Notes under the pieces: generated by a model | The model's database searches: none | Seen by the model: only the letters and a program-made list of their open reading frames with translations | What the model was told of the DNA's origin: nothing | In this document: positions 1 through 7,852 of the stretch, piece by piece | How the letters are laid out: each line of letters starts with the position of its first letter | How positions within the stretch are numbered: position 1 is the stretch's first letter | Source of the DNA: Desulfobacteraceae bacterium | GTDB taxonomy: Bacteria; Desulfobacterota; Desulfobacteria; Desulfobacterales; Desulfosarcinaceae | Direction: 5' to 3' | Assembly: GCA_003599575.1 (NCBI GenBank) | Contig: QZKV01000082.1 | Coordinates: 1-40,091, forward strand | Length of the DNA stretch: 40,091 nucleotides | Position numbers and translations under genes: made by a program

Positions 1-161
1 GGAGGGGAGTTGTTGCCCGTGATTTTCAGGGAGGGGAGTTGTTGCCCGTGATTTTCAGGGAGGTGAGTTGTTGCCCGTGATTTTCAGGGAGGGGAGTTGC
101 TGCCTGTGATTTTCAGGGAGGGGAGTTGCTGCCCGTGATTTAAGGGAGGGGAGCTGCTGCC
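1..161. repeat. 29-bp tandem repeat, about 5.6 copies, cut by window edge
   Basis: Units start at 1, 30, 59, 88, 117 and 145. Each begins GGAGGGGAGTTG and ends TGATTTTCAG. The first two are identical; later ones carry one to a few changes, the fifth is one base short and the sixth stops after 17 bases. The period is not a multiple of three and there are no spacers, so this is neither a protein repeat nor a CRISPR array. The array probably continues to the left of the window. Function unknown. Confidence 0.9.
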
Positions 162-257
162 GTGTTCTTTGCCACCCAATGGCAGCGTCGCAACGCGGCC
201 GGCATTGCCCTGGCGGAGGATCGGGAACGCGAATGGATCCGGCCGAGTTTGAATTAG
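150..257 (+). other. possible 3' remnant of a plus-strand gene
   Basis: From about position 150, inside the last partial 29-bp unit, one plus-strand frame stays open for 35 codons to a TAG at 255-257. It is rich in Gln, Arg and Glu (for example TQWQRRN and EDREREW), which looks more like protein than like random sequence. There is no start codon with a ribosome binding site, and the repeat array occupies the place where the gene body would be. I do not recognise a family. It may be chance. Confidence 0.2.
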
Positions 258-283
258 CCGGCTGTTGGAGGTGACGCTAAAGA

Positions 284-315
284 AACGGGCGCCGGCATTT
301 CGCCGGCGCCCGGTC
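284..315 (-). terminator. intrinsic terminator of pckG
   Basis: A perfect 11-bp GC-rich stem (286-296 with 302-312) encloses a 5-nt loop. Read on the minus strand it is followed by TTTCTTT. It lies about 30 bp past the pckG stop codon, as expected for the end of that transcript. Confidence 0.8.
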
Positions 316-340
316 TTCCTGGTCGCAGTTTGAAAACGAA

Positions 341-2308
341 TTACTTCCCCGCGGCTTCTTCGAGCTGGGCCGGGGTGGCGATGGAGCCATATTTTTCCTT
401 GAGGGCCATCAATCCCTGGCGTTGGGCTTTGAGCACCTCGAAGAGCCTGGCCGGCAGGTTCTTTTCCTTGCCATAGGCTTCGATCTGCAGGTCGATGCGT
501 TTGATGATGTTGTCGATGTACAAGGAAAACTGCTTGTCGTACAGTTCGCGCGGGTATTCCTTGTTGATGCGCTGCTTGAACAGCGCCTTGAGATCGGCGT
601 ATTTGGGGAGTAAACCGATGGGGGTGTCGATCGCCTGCACTTCGTTGTGCGCGCGTCGCTCCAGCCAGGAGAGCCACACTTTGACGTCGCGCTTTTCGCC
701 CAACAATTTTTTGCCGGTGCCGCCTCTGGCTTCATGGGTCAGAAAGTAGTTCAAGCCGGCCAGGACGGGGCGTTTGTCGGCCGCGATCCTGTCGCTGGCG
801 AAGAATTTGAACTGGGCGTCCATGTAATCGCCCAGGGCCCCGGGGATGAACGGCGCATTGGCCCAGGGCGCACGCTTGACGCCGGTGGCGCCCACTTCGG
901 TGGCGGTGGCGGCCGAAACGATGCAGGCGCCGATGACCACGCCTTCATCCGAATTGCGCGCCGTCCACACCGGCGGCATGGTATCGCTGTCGCGGCCGCT
1001 GTAGGTAATCACACGGGTTTCCACGCCGGCCGGATCTTCGGCCATTTCGGAAAAATTGGTCAAGGCCGTGGAAGCCAGGGTGCAGCGCGAATTGGGGTGG
1101 GACATGGGAATTGCCTTGCCCTTGGCGTCCAGCATGCCCCTTTCCCAGTGCCCCTGGAAATTGCGGCCCTTGGCAGGTGCTGGCTCGCCGTTGCCGATCC
1201 ACTGGGGCACGCCGTTTTCGTCGATCAGCACATTGGACCAGATGACTTCCGTGCCGGGCTTGCGCAGGCATTGCATCAGAATGGGATCGCCTTCCCAGTT
1301 GACATCTTCCACGATACCGAAGATCCCGCACTCCGGGTTAATGGATCGAATCGAGCCGTCCTGGGCAATCCACAGCTGCGCCAGATCGTCGCCTATGAAC
1401 ATATCGCCGGCCATGGCCGTGGTGGTTTTGCCGCATCCGCTGGGCGCCGCGCCGGTGATCCCGGTAATGCGGCCGTCGTTTTTCATACAGGTGATAAACA
1501 TGTGCTCGGCCAATTCACGGCCCCGATTTTCATAGACCGAGCGGTCCACTGAAAAGCGATGGTTGCCCTTTTTCATCAGCAGCGTGTTGCCGGCGTAAGT
1601 GCAGTTATAGGAATAGGTTGTGCGGTGGGCCCGGTCCATGAGCACGCGGGCGTTGGGCAGGTCTTCGGGCCGGTTGAGCCCCTCGCTGTGGATATTGGTG
1701 TAAAAATGGCCCAGCTTCTCGACCTCTTTTTCAAAATGGTGATAGGTGTTGCGGTACAAGAGCTCGGCGCTGTGGCAGACATAGGCCGAACTCGATATTT
1801 CAATGGCCGGGTTGCTGACCGGGGAACCGGCCGGTCCGCGCGAGTAGAAACCGACCACCATGGTTTTGCCGCGCATGATGCCGAGCATGCCTTTGCGAAC
1901 GGTCTCCAGCGCATCCTGCCGGCCCATGCGCAAGGCCAGGGAACTGACCAGTTCGTCATCGTTGGCTACATAAAAGGTTCGATCGATGATGCGGCCCTGC
2001 TCTTCCTTAAGGTCGAAATGAATGGTGTGGCCCTTCATGGGCAGGGGTTCTTCTTCTCCCTTTTGCAAGGCCATGTCGCGGATGAACTGCTTGTCGGGCT
2101 CCGAACCGGTATTGACAAACACGCGGTCCGGTTCGCACATGACGATCGCATTGGCAATTTTGAGCAGGATGTAAGGATTTTTGAAGCCCTCGATGCGTTT
2201 GAACTGCTCGGTATCCAGGCGCTTTTTCAATAATTGAAGCGCTTCACCGGCCTTTTGGATACCGCCGAGTTCCTGAACGATGTCGATCCCCTCATTAAAT
2301 TTGAGCAT
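341..2308 (-). CDS. pckG: phosphoenolpyruvate carboxykinase (GTP)
   Basis: Cytosolic enzyme that interconverts oxaloacetate plus GTP with phosphoenolpyruvate, CO2 and GDP. It links the C4 acids to gluconeogenesis or, in anaerobes, can run as an anaplerotic step. The 655-residue product has the P-loop APSGCGKTTTA near residues 288-298, where the Cys is the hyper-reactive cysteine of GTP-type PEPCKs. An acidic GDD follows at about 306-308, and SRGPAGSP near 156-163 fits the substrate-binding region. It is somewhat longer than the usual 600-620 residues. The ATG at 2308 has an AAAGGAGT ribosome binding site 7 nt upstream on the minus strand. The gene is the last of its strand run and ends at a strong terminator. 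Family assignment is firm; direction of flux cannot be read from sequence. Confidence 0.95.
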   Translation of the reverse strand: MLKFNEGIDIVQELGGIQKAGEALQLLKKRLDTEQFKRIEGFKNPYILLKIANAIVMCEPDRVFVNTGSEPDKQFIRDMALQKGEEEPLPMKGHTIHFDLKEEQGRIIDRTFYVANDDELVSSLALRMGRQDALETVRKGMLGIMRGKTMVVGFYSRGPAGSPVSNPAIEISSSAYVCHSAELLYRNTYHHFEKEVEKLGHFYTNIHSEGLNRPEDLPNARVLMDRAHRTTYSYNCTYAGNTLLMKKGNHRFSVDRSVYENRGRELAEHMFITCMKNDGRITGITGAAPSGCGKTTTAMAGDMFIGDDLAQLWIAQDGSIRSINPECGIFGIVEDVNWEGDPILMQCLRKPGTEVIWSNVLIDENGVPQWIGNGEPAPAKGRNFQGHWERGMLDAKGKAIPMSHPNSRCTLASTALTNFSEMAEDPAGVETRVITYSGRDSDTMPPVWTARNSDEGVVIGACIVSAATATEVGATGVKRAPWANAPFIPGALGDYMDAQFKFFASDRIAADKRPVLAGLNYFLTHEARGGTGKKLLGEKRDVKVWLSWLERRAHNEVQAIDTPIGLLPKYADLKALFKQRINKEYPRELYDKQFSLYIDNIIKRIDLQIEAYGKEKNLPARLFEVLKAQRQGLMALKEKYGSIATPAQLEEAAGK

Positions 2309-2442
2309 ACGCGACTCCTTTGGATTTATTTTTACAATCTGTACAATAAGATTGAATCCCTATATTGCACCGACCGCTGATGGCCGGATGCCGATCGTGA
2401 TCACATTGAACAGAGGAACACCGCTTGGCTGCGTTGATCTTT

Positions 2443-3105
2443 TCAACATGCGGTCCCGCCCCCCATGCACCCCCCAGGTTCATTTTTGGGCATGTGCTGC
2501 CCGATCCAGATCAGCACCTTGTCCATTTCGGAGCGCAATTCCAGGAGGGCTCTCCCGCGATGACTGACCCTGCTCTTTTCGGCCATGCTCAACTGGGCGA
2601 ATGTTCTGTTCAACGGGGGATAATAAAAAATCGGATCATAACCGAAGCCCTTTTCTCCGATGGGGGCATGCGCGATGCTGCCTTCGCAGCGCCCTTCAAA
2701 GGTGAGCGCAGCACCCGTGGGCACGGCCAGCGACAGCACGCATTCAAACGCGGCCCGTCGATTTTCGTTATCGCCCAAAGTCTGCAACAGCTTTTGGCAG
2801 CGTAGCGCATCGCTGGCTCCTTGGCCGCCGTAACGAGCTGAATGGACGCCGGGAGCGCCTCCGAGCGCCTCCACCATTAGACCCGAATCATCCGCCAGGG
2901 CCGGGATTCCCAGGTAGCGCGCGGTCAGGCTGGCCTTCTTATAGGCGTTTTCATCGAAGGTCGCGCCGTCCTCCTCGATGGTTGGAATGGGTCCGAAATC
3001 ATTCAGGTTTCTGATTACAACAGAAAAGTCTTTTAAAAAATCCCGGATTTCCTCTGTTTTGCCAGTGTTGCGGGTTGCCAGGACAATATGGATGAGGGAT
3101 TGCAC
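2443..3105 (-). CDS. rdgB: XTP/dITP diphosphatase, RdgB/HAM1 family
   Basis: House-cleaning enzyme that hydrolyses non-canonical purine nucleotides (XTP, dITP, ITP) to the monophosphate and pyrophosphate, keeping them out of DNA and RNA. The 220-residue product shows all family motifs: LATRNTGK at about 9-16, DDSGL at about 92-96 with the catalytic acidic residues, PGVHSARYGG, GFGYDPIF and SHRGRA. The family is usually near 200 residues; the extra length is a Gly- and Cys-containing tail (about the last 20 residues) that is probably dispensable. It lies 134 bp upstream of pckG on the same strand and is divergent from coaE, so 3106-3386 must hold promoters for both directions. No clear consensus promoter was found there. 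Confidence 0.94.
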   Translation of the reverse strand: MQSLIHIVLATRNTGKTEEIRDFLKDFSVVIRNLNDFGPIPTIEEDGATFDENAYKKASLTARYLGIPALADDSGLMVEALGGAPGVHSARYGGQGASDALRCQKLLQTLGDNENRRAAFECVLSLAVPTGAALTFEGRCEGSIAHAPIGEKGFGYDPIFYYPPLNRTFAQLSMAEKSRVSHRGRALLELRSEMDKVLIWIGQHMPKNEPGGCMGGGTAC

Positions 3106-3386
3106 GCTTACCTCGAAAACAGTGTTCGGGAGTCAAAACGCGGCTATTCAATCAGCTTTCTGGAGAGTTGTCAATTTTCGGAAGACTGAATTTAGATCAT
3201 GCAACGACTGCTGTAAAGACAAATGTCGCAGCGCAGGTTTTTACGGGTGTGATCCCGCTCGGAATTGCTTCATCCCGGAAAGCTCTTGGCCGCTAGCGAA
3301 AATCACTCGGGAAGGCCTTGCATTTAGCGGAAGATTCGATGAAAGTATACCCATTGCGCAGAAATGAATGCCGATGGGGGGAAAAC

Positions 3387-3995
3387 GTGATCATCGCCGG
3401 CTTGACAGGAGGGATCGCCTCGGGGAAATCGACGGTGGCCGACATTTTTCGGGAAGCGGGCGCTTTCATCGTCGATGCCGACCGCATCGCCCGGGAGGTG
3501 GTGAGGCCAGGTATGCCGGCCTGGCAGGAAATACGCGACGTTTTCGGGGAGCACATCCTGAGCCAGGACGGCGAAATCGATCGGCCCCTGTTGGGCAGGA
3601 TCGTGTTCAATGATCCAAAACTGCGCCGCCGCCTGGAATCGATCGTACACCCCCGCATAGGCGCGGAGATGGATGCCCGCATTGGCAAGATCGCCCAAGT
3701 CGCGCCGGCTGCGGTGGTGATCATGGACATCCCCCTGCTGCTTGAATCCGGCAAAACCCACGGACTGTCTGAAATCATCGTGGTGTATGCCCCCGAAGCC
3801 GTTCAATTGGAGCGCCTGGTTGCGCGCGACGGGCTGAGCCCGCAGGAAGCCCAGGCACGCATGGCCGCCCAGATGCCCATGGCTGAGAAGGTGAAAAGGG
3901 CCGGTATGGTGATCGACAACAGCGGCACCCTGACGGAAACGCGGCGCCAAACCCTGGCCGCGTACGAAGCCTTGGCGGCCCGGGCAGACCGTTAG
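3387..3995 (+). CDS. coaE: dephospho-CoA kinase
   Basis: Last step of coenzyme A synthesis: ATP-dependent phosphorylation of the ribose 3'-hydroxyl of dephospho-CoA, in the cytosol. With a GTG start at 3387 the protein is 202 residues, the normal length. It begins directly with the P-loop strand (GLTGGIASGKST, residues 5-16), followed by DADRIAREV (30-38), the HPRI motif near 88-91 and DIPLLLESG, the lid and substrate region. An upstream ATG at 3339 would add 16 residues not usual for the family; the GTG has a GGGGGG stretch 5 nt upstream, so I prefer it. The gene is monocistronic here. The panB, panC and panD genes of the same pathway lie 1.7-3.8 kb away on the other strand. Confidence 0.93.
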   Translation: MIIAGLTGGIASGKSTVADIFREAGAFIVDADRIAREVVRPGMPAWQEIRDVFGEHILSQDGEIDRPLLGRIVFNDPKLRRRLESIVHPRIGAEMDARIGKIAQVAPAAVVIMDIPLLLESGKTHGLSEIIVVYAPEAVQLERLVARDGLSPQEAQARMAAQMPMAEKVKRAGMVIDNSGTLTETRRQTLAAYEALAARADR

Positions 3996-4036
3996 GAGAG
4001 AACTATTCCCCCGGATAGTGGTTTCCAAGTACACAT

Positions 4037-4146
4037 ATTCCTAAATATTATGTAACTATTCGGGGTCGGGGTCGGTATCGGGGTCGCAATCGAATTCGAT
4101 ACCGATGCCGATACCGATTCCGATACCGACCCCGAGGCCGACCAAT
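4037..4146. repeat. interspersed palindromic repeat, copy 1
   Basis: About 110 bp made of an AT-rich leader (ATTCCTAAATATTATGTA) and a GC-rich part built from CGGGGTCGGTATCG-like blocks. The 14-bp arms 4067-4080 and 4121-4134 are perfect inverted repeats around a 40-bp loop of further GATACCGAT-like units. A second copy lies at 4482-4566 in the same orientation. No coding frame is convincing. It looks like a dispersed intergenic repeat family. Confidence 0.85.
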
Positions 4147-4253
4147 CACCGACTAAGCAAATCCTCAAAGCGGTACGTTATTGAAGATAAGATTATACGC
4201 CACTGAATTTATGCCTTCGAGCACCAAGCTCCAGGCTTCTCGCTTTGTTCGCT

Positions 4254-4303
4254 GGTTCCCAAGCTCCGGCTTGGGAACCCGTTTCGGGAAGCTCCAGCTT
4301 CCC
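4254..4303. repeat. two adjacent REP-like hairpins
   Basis: First hairpin: arms 4254-4264 (GGTTCCCAAGC) and 4269-4279, loop TCCG. Second hairpin: arms 4286-4293 (GGGAAGCT) and 4296-4303, loop CC. Both are perfect. They share the AAGCT-CC-AGCTT type core with the pair at 4425-4473. The T-run expected of a terminator is missing, so these are better read as repetitive extragenic palindromes. Confidence 0.8.
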
Positions 4304-4424
4304 TTCCCTTCCTAAACTTTGCCGGCGAGGGAGCAACCGTTTGTTCATCGGGCCAAAAAGTCATGCGGAATGGCCGTGAGCGTTCTTAGCGGCACCATAA
4401 ACCAAAATGGTTCCTATCGCACAG

Positions 4425-4473
4425 TGGAAGCTGAGCTTCCAAGATGGGGTTCCCAAGCTGGAGCTTGGGAACC
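4425..4473. repeat. second pair of REP-like hairpins
   Basis: Arms 4425-4432 (TGGAAGCT) and 4434-4441 with a single-base loop; then arms 4448-4459 (GGTTCCCAAGCT) and 4462-4473 with loop GG. The second is a near-copy of the hairpin at 4254-4279 with a changed loop. Between the two pairs (4304-4424) nothing recognisable was seen. Confidence 0.8.
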
Positions 4474-4481
4474 AGCGCAGA

Positions 4482-4566
4482 ATTCCTAAATATTATGTAG
4501 CTATTCGGGGTCGGTATCAGTACCGGGGTCGCAATTGAATTCCGATACCGACCCCGAGGCAGACCA
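4482..4566. repeat. interspersed palindromic repeat, copy 2
   Basis: Same leader and same block structure as 4037-4146, shorter by about 25 bp in the loop. The 14-bp arms 4505-4518 (TCGGGGTCGGTATC) and 4544-4557 are perfect. Both copies end in GAGGC-GACCAA. The stretch 4567-4762 beyond it holds nothing I recognise. Confidence 0.85.
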
Positions 4567-4762
4567 AGCAACCCCCCAGCTCCAAGACCCGAGCTTTAAC
4601 GCTATTTATCCTTAGTGATCCTAGCGCAGGGCTGCACCGGAGCACCCCTTTGCGCTTGGGAACCAGCGCATCAACCGGCGCGCAATGACCGGAACGGCAT
4701 CGGAACGGCCGCGGGAAGGGTGTGGCGCAGCATATCGCGAGCTCATTCCCTGCGCCGGCGTC

Positions 4763-4791
4763 TTGACATGCCAAAAAAGTTGGATTATTAG
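4763..4791 (+). promoter_or_regulatory. sigma-70 type promoter of the HD-GYP gene
   Basis: TTGACA at 4763-4768, a 17-bp spacer and TATTAG at 4786-4791. It lies about 70 bp upstream of the start of the HD-GYP gene and points toward it. This is the best consensus promoter in the window. Confidence 0.65.
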
Positions 4792-4863
4792 TCCGCTCCG
4801 GCATTTACGATAACGCGGCATTTCCAAGCGATCTGTTTCAAATGATATCGAGAGGGGTGACCT

Positions 4864-5526
4864 TTGGGGACCGCAGTTAAAATACGAACCGCACCTGTCA
4901 GGTTCAAATCAAATATTACCCGCGCCCTCTACGTCATGGCCGCAGCTCTGGGACAAAAGGACAGCTACACCCATGCCCACGCCCAGAGGGTTGCGGCCTA
5001 CTGCCGGCGCATCGGCCTGCGGGCCGGGCTGACCGGAGCAGATCTGCTCAATGTGACCTGGGGCGGGATGCTGCACGACGTGGGCAAACTCGGCCTGAGC
5101 GATCGGATTTTCAGCAATAAACAGGCCCTTCTATCCCAGGAGATGACCGGAGAAGTCCAGGCCCACCCGATCATCGGTGCGGAAATGCTGCGCCATATCC
5201 AATGCAGCAAAACCATTTCCGCGGCGGTGCTTTTTCACCACGAACGCCTCGATGGCAGCGGTTATCCTTTCGGTCTGGCAGGAGAAGAAATCCCCCTGGG
5301 AGCCAGAATCGTCAGTGTCGCCGACTGCTTCGACGCCATCACGACGGACCGCCCCTACCAGCGGCGCAAAACCCTGCCGCATGCCCTGATGATCCTCAAG
5401 GAAATGGCCGGCGTCAGCCTGGCCGCCGATCTGGTTGCCCTCATGCTGGAAGAAATAGAATCCAACGGCATGGAACCGGTCATGCCCGCTGCCAATGCGA
5501 TGATCCCCTTTTTGAAGTCCCGCTAA
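4864..5526 (+). CDS. stand-alone HD-GYP domain phosphodiesterase
   Basis: Predicted cytosolic metal-dependent phosphodiesterase that degrades the second messenger cyclic di-GMP. The 220-residue protein is essentially one HD-GYP domain: conserved helix with HAHAQRVA (37-44), HD at 71-72 in MLHDVGKLGL, HPIIGAEML (101-109), HHERLDGSGYP at 125-135 with the GYP signature, and VADCFDAITTDRPY (152-165). There is no receiver, PAS or membrane segment, so the input signal is not visible. The start is a TTG at 4864 with GAGGGG 7 nt upstream; an in-frame stop just before it (4858-4860) excludes an earlier start. It stands alone behind its own promoter and converges on panD. Confidence 0.88.
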   Translation: MGTAVKIRTAPVRFKSNITRALYVMAAALGQKDSYTHAHAQRVAAYCRRIGLRAGLTGADLLNVTWGGMLHDVGKLGLSDRIFSNKQALLSQEMTGEVQAHPIIGAEMLRHIQCSKTISAAVLFHHERLDGSGYPFGLAGEEIPLGARIVSVADCFDAITTDRPYQRRKTLPHALMILKEMAGVSLAADLVALMLEEIESNGMEPVMPAANAMIPFLKSR

Positions 5527-5683
5527 GAAGCACCATTCTTCACAATCCCTATCTTACCACCCGCATGTTGGTTCATTGGATTCGTGCACGTAAACGTTCA
5601 CATGCTCGCGCACGCACGTCCAAACCATCCCCTTTGAAAGCCCGGCATGACTCAAGGCAGGAAAGGGGTGCGGTGTTTCCCTG

Positions 5684-6070
5684 TTATACCAAGGTCAGAT
5701 TGTGCTGGGGGGCCTCGTGGGAGGGAATGATGAGATTCTGATCGTCCACAAAGACGACGGTGGGCTTGTAGGCTTTGGCTTCTTCGGCCTCCAGCCAGCA
5801 ATAAGTGATGATAATGACTTTGTCGCCGGGCTGGACCAATCGGGCGGCGGCTCCATTGATGCAGATGACGCCGCTATCCACCGGACCTTCCAGGGTGTAG
5901 GTTTCGAAACGGTTCCCGTTGTTGATGTTGACCACTTGAACTTTTTCGCCTGGTAAAATACCGGCGGCCTGGAGGAGGGTTCGATCGATGGTGATGCTGC
6001 CAACGTAATTCAGATCGGCCTCGGTGACGGTGGCTCGATGGATCTTGCTTTTAAACATATTGAAAAACAT
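5684..6070 (-). CDS. panD: aspartate 1-decarboxylase precursor
   Basis: Pyruvoyl enzyme that makes beta-alanine from L-aspartate for pantothenate synthesis. The proenzyme self-cleaves between Gly24 and Ser25 (YVGSITID); the Ser becomes the pyruvoyl group of the alpha chain. With the ATG at 6070 the numbering matches the E. coli enzyme: K9, G24-S25, R54, T57 and Y58 all fall in place. The product is 128 residues. That start also has GAGGTG 7 nt upstream, overlapping the panC stop, so panC and panD are probably translationally coupled. An internal ATG at 6058 is the alternative start. It is the last gene of the operon. Confidence 0.95.
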   Translation of the reverse strand: MFFNMFKSKIHRATVTEADLNYVGSITIDRTLLQAAGILPGEKVQVVNINNGNRFETYTLEGPVDSGVICINGAAARLVQPGDKVIIITYCWLEAEEAKAYKPTVVFVDDQNLIIPSHEAPQHNLTLV

Positions 6071-6074
6071 GCAA

Positions 6075-6923
6075 CTACACCTCAACTCGGATATTATCGA
6101 TCAACCTTGTCCGGCCCAGCTTGACCGCGACGGCGATCAGCACTTCTCCGCTCAATGTTTCCAGATCCCCCAGGGTACGCGGGTCGACCATGGATACATA
6201 ATCAATGGCGGCGCTGTCAATGGCTGCAATGGTTTTTTTTACATGCTCGACCACAGCGGCTGCATCGCGCCGGCCGTCGCGGATCATTTCACGTGCCTCG
6301 AACAGCGCCCGCGCAATGCCCGGCGCTTGCGCGCGCTGGGTTTCCGTCAGATAGACGTTGCGTGAACTCATGGCCAATCCGTCCGCTTCGCGCACGATGG
6401 GACAGCCCACAATCTGTATGCCCAAATCCAAGTCCCGCGTCATCTGCTCGATGACCGCCAGCTGCTGGGCATCCTTTTGGCCGAAGTAGGCGCGATCGGG
6501 AAGCGCGAGATGAAAGAGTTTGCTCACGATGGTGGCCACCCCCCGGAAATGGCCGGGACGCGTCCGGCCGCACAGGGTCGCGGTCATGGGGCCTTCCACC
6601 TGTACATAGGTGGTGAATCCGGGCGGATAAAGCTCTTCGACGGGCGGGAAAAAAGCCAGATCGACGCCTTCGGCGCGCATCAATGCCGAATCCTTTTCGG
6701 CGTCGCGGGGATAGGCGGACAGGTCTTCATTGGGACCGAACTGGGTGGGATTGACGAACACGCTGACCACCACCACATCGTTTTCCCGCCGCGCCCGGCG
6801 GATCAAAGACGCATGGCCTGCATGCAGATACCCCATGGTCGGCACCAGGCCCACTGTTTTTCCGGTCGTGTGTGCTTCTTTCAAAGCGGCCCGCAGCTCT
6901 ACTTTGGTATGCACCACCTGCAT
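6075..6923 (-). CDS. panC: pantothenate synthetase
   Basis: Cytosolic ligase that joins D-pantoate and beta-alanine with ATP via a pantoyl-adenylate. The 282-residue product carries the nucleotidyltransferase HxGH motif as HAGH (34-37, in [13 protein letters not shown]), [18 protein letters not shown] near 56-73, [15 protein letters not shown] (119-133), YFGQKD (146-151) and MSSRN (185-189), the KMSKS-like loop. The ATG at 6923 is preceded by TTGAGGTG with a 9-nt gap; a GTG four codons earlier is unlikely because it overlaps that site. It lies 67 bp after panB and 4 bp before panD. Confidence 0.95.
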   Translation of the reverse strand: MQVVHTKVELRAALKEAHTTGKTVGLVPTMGYLHAGHASLIRRARRENDVVVVSVFVNPTQFGPNEDLSAYPRDAEKDSALMRAEGVDLAFFPPVEELYPPGFTTYVQVEGPMTATLCGRTRPGHFRGVATIVSKLFHLALPDRAYFGQKDAQQLAVIEQMTRDLDLGIQIVGCPIVREADGLAMSSRNVYLTETQRAQAPGIARALFEAREMIRDGRRDAAAVVEHVKKTIAAIDSAAIDYVSMVDPRTLGDLETLSGEVLIAVAVKLGRTRLIDNIRVEV

Positions 6924-6990
6924 GGCAAACTTCACCTCAACTGAACAAGTTCAACGTGCACATTGTCAAAAAACTCAAGCCGGCGGCTTG

Positions 6991-7824
6991 TTAGAGCTTG
7001 GACAGAAGGCCGCCCTCCATCTGGAAACAGTGCTCGGCTTGCGGAAATTGGCCCGAACCCACCTCCTCGATATATTTTTTGACCGCGGCGACCATTTCAT
7101 CTCCCAAATGGGCATAGGTTTTTACGAACTTGGGCTTCATTTTACGGAACATTCCCAACATGTCCTGGATGACCAGCACCTGTCCGTCGCAGTGCGGGCC
7201 GGCGCCGATGCCGATGGTGGGTATTTGCAGTTTCTGCGTGATCACGCGCGCCAAGGTGTCGGGCACGGCCTCCAGCACCAGTCCGAACACACCGGCATCC
7301 TGAAGCAGCAGGGCATCGTCGACCAATCGCCGGGCGGCATCGATGTCCTTGCCCTGGACCTTGAACCCGCCGAACACATTCACCGATTGCGGCGTCAAAC
7401 CCAGATGCCCGAGGACAGGAATTTGGGCCTTGACGATCGCGCGGATCTTGTCGATCACCGCCGCACCGCCTTCCAGCTTGACGGCTTCCGCCCGGCCCTC
7501 CTGGATGAATCGACCGGCATTGCGTACGGTCTCCTCCACGCTGATGTGGAACGATAAGAAGGGCATGTCGCCGATGAGCAAAGCGCGGCGCGTTCCGCGC
7601 GCCACCGCCTTGGTGTGGTGGATCATCTCGTCCATGGTCACCCGCAGGGTATTGTCATACCCCAACATCACCATGCCCAAAGAATCACCCACCAGAACGC
7701 TGTCCACGCCTGCTTCGTCCAGCAGCGTGGCAGTGGTATAATCGTAGGCTGTGAGCATGCTGATGGGCCGCCGTGCCACCTTAGCCGTCCTGAACGACTG
7801 GATCGTAAATTTATCTGATGCCAT
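6991..7824 (-). CDS. panB: 3-methyl-2-oxobutanoate hydroxymethyltransferase
   Basis: First committed step of pantothenate synthesis: transfers a hydroxymethyl group from methylene-tetrahydrofolate to 2-oxoisovalerate, giving ketopantoate. The 277-residue TIM-barrel protein shows LTAYDY (24-29), the metal ligands D47 (VGDSLG) and D86 (IGDMPF), E118 in KLEGG, catalytic E185 in VLEAVP, and IPTIGIGAG (201-209). The ATG at 7824 has AAAGGAGT 7 nt upstream; a GTG three codons earlier lies within that site. It follows the DUF2520 gene by 28 bp and precedes panC, consistent with one operon. Confidence 0.95.
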   Translation of the reverse strand: MASDKFTIQSFRTAKVARRPISMLTAYDYTTATLLDEAGVDSVLVGDSLGMVMLGYDNTLRVTMDEMIHHTKAVARGTRRALLIGDMPFLSFHISVEETVRNAGRFIQEGRAEAVKLEGGAAVIDKIRAIVKAQIPVLGHLGLTPQSVNVFGGFKVQGKDIDAARRLVDDALLLQDAGVFGLVLEAVPDTLARVITQKLQIPTIGIGAGPHCDGQVLVIQDMLGMFRKMKPKFVKTYAHLGDEMVAAVKKYIEEVGSGQFPQAEHCFQMEGGLLSKL

Positions 7825-7852
7825 TGGGTCCACTCCTTTCCAAGGTCAGCCG

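Noticed and set aside
1..161. CRISPR array
   Set aside because: The units are directly adjacent with no spacers.
647..1552. 301-codon plus-strand frame opposite pckG
   Set aside because: Shadow of pckG; composition dominated by Gly, His and Arg as usual for antisense of GC-rich genes.
5527..5683. tRNA or small RNA between the HD-GYP gene and panD
   Set aside because: No cloverleaf or CCA end could be formed; only short imperfect palindromes around GTGCACG were seen.
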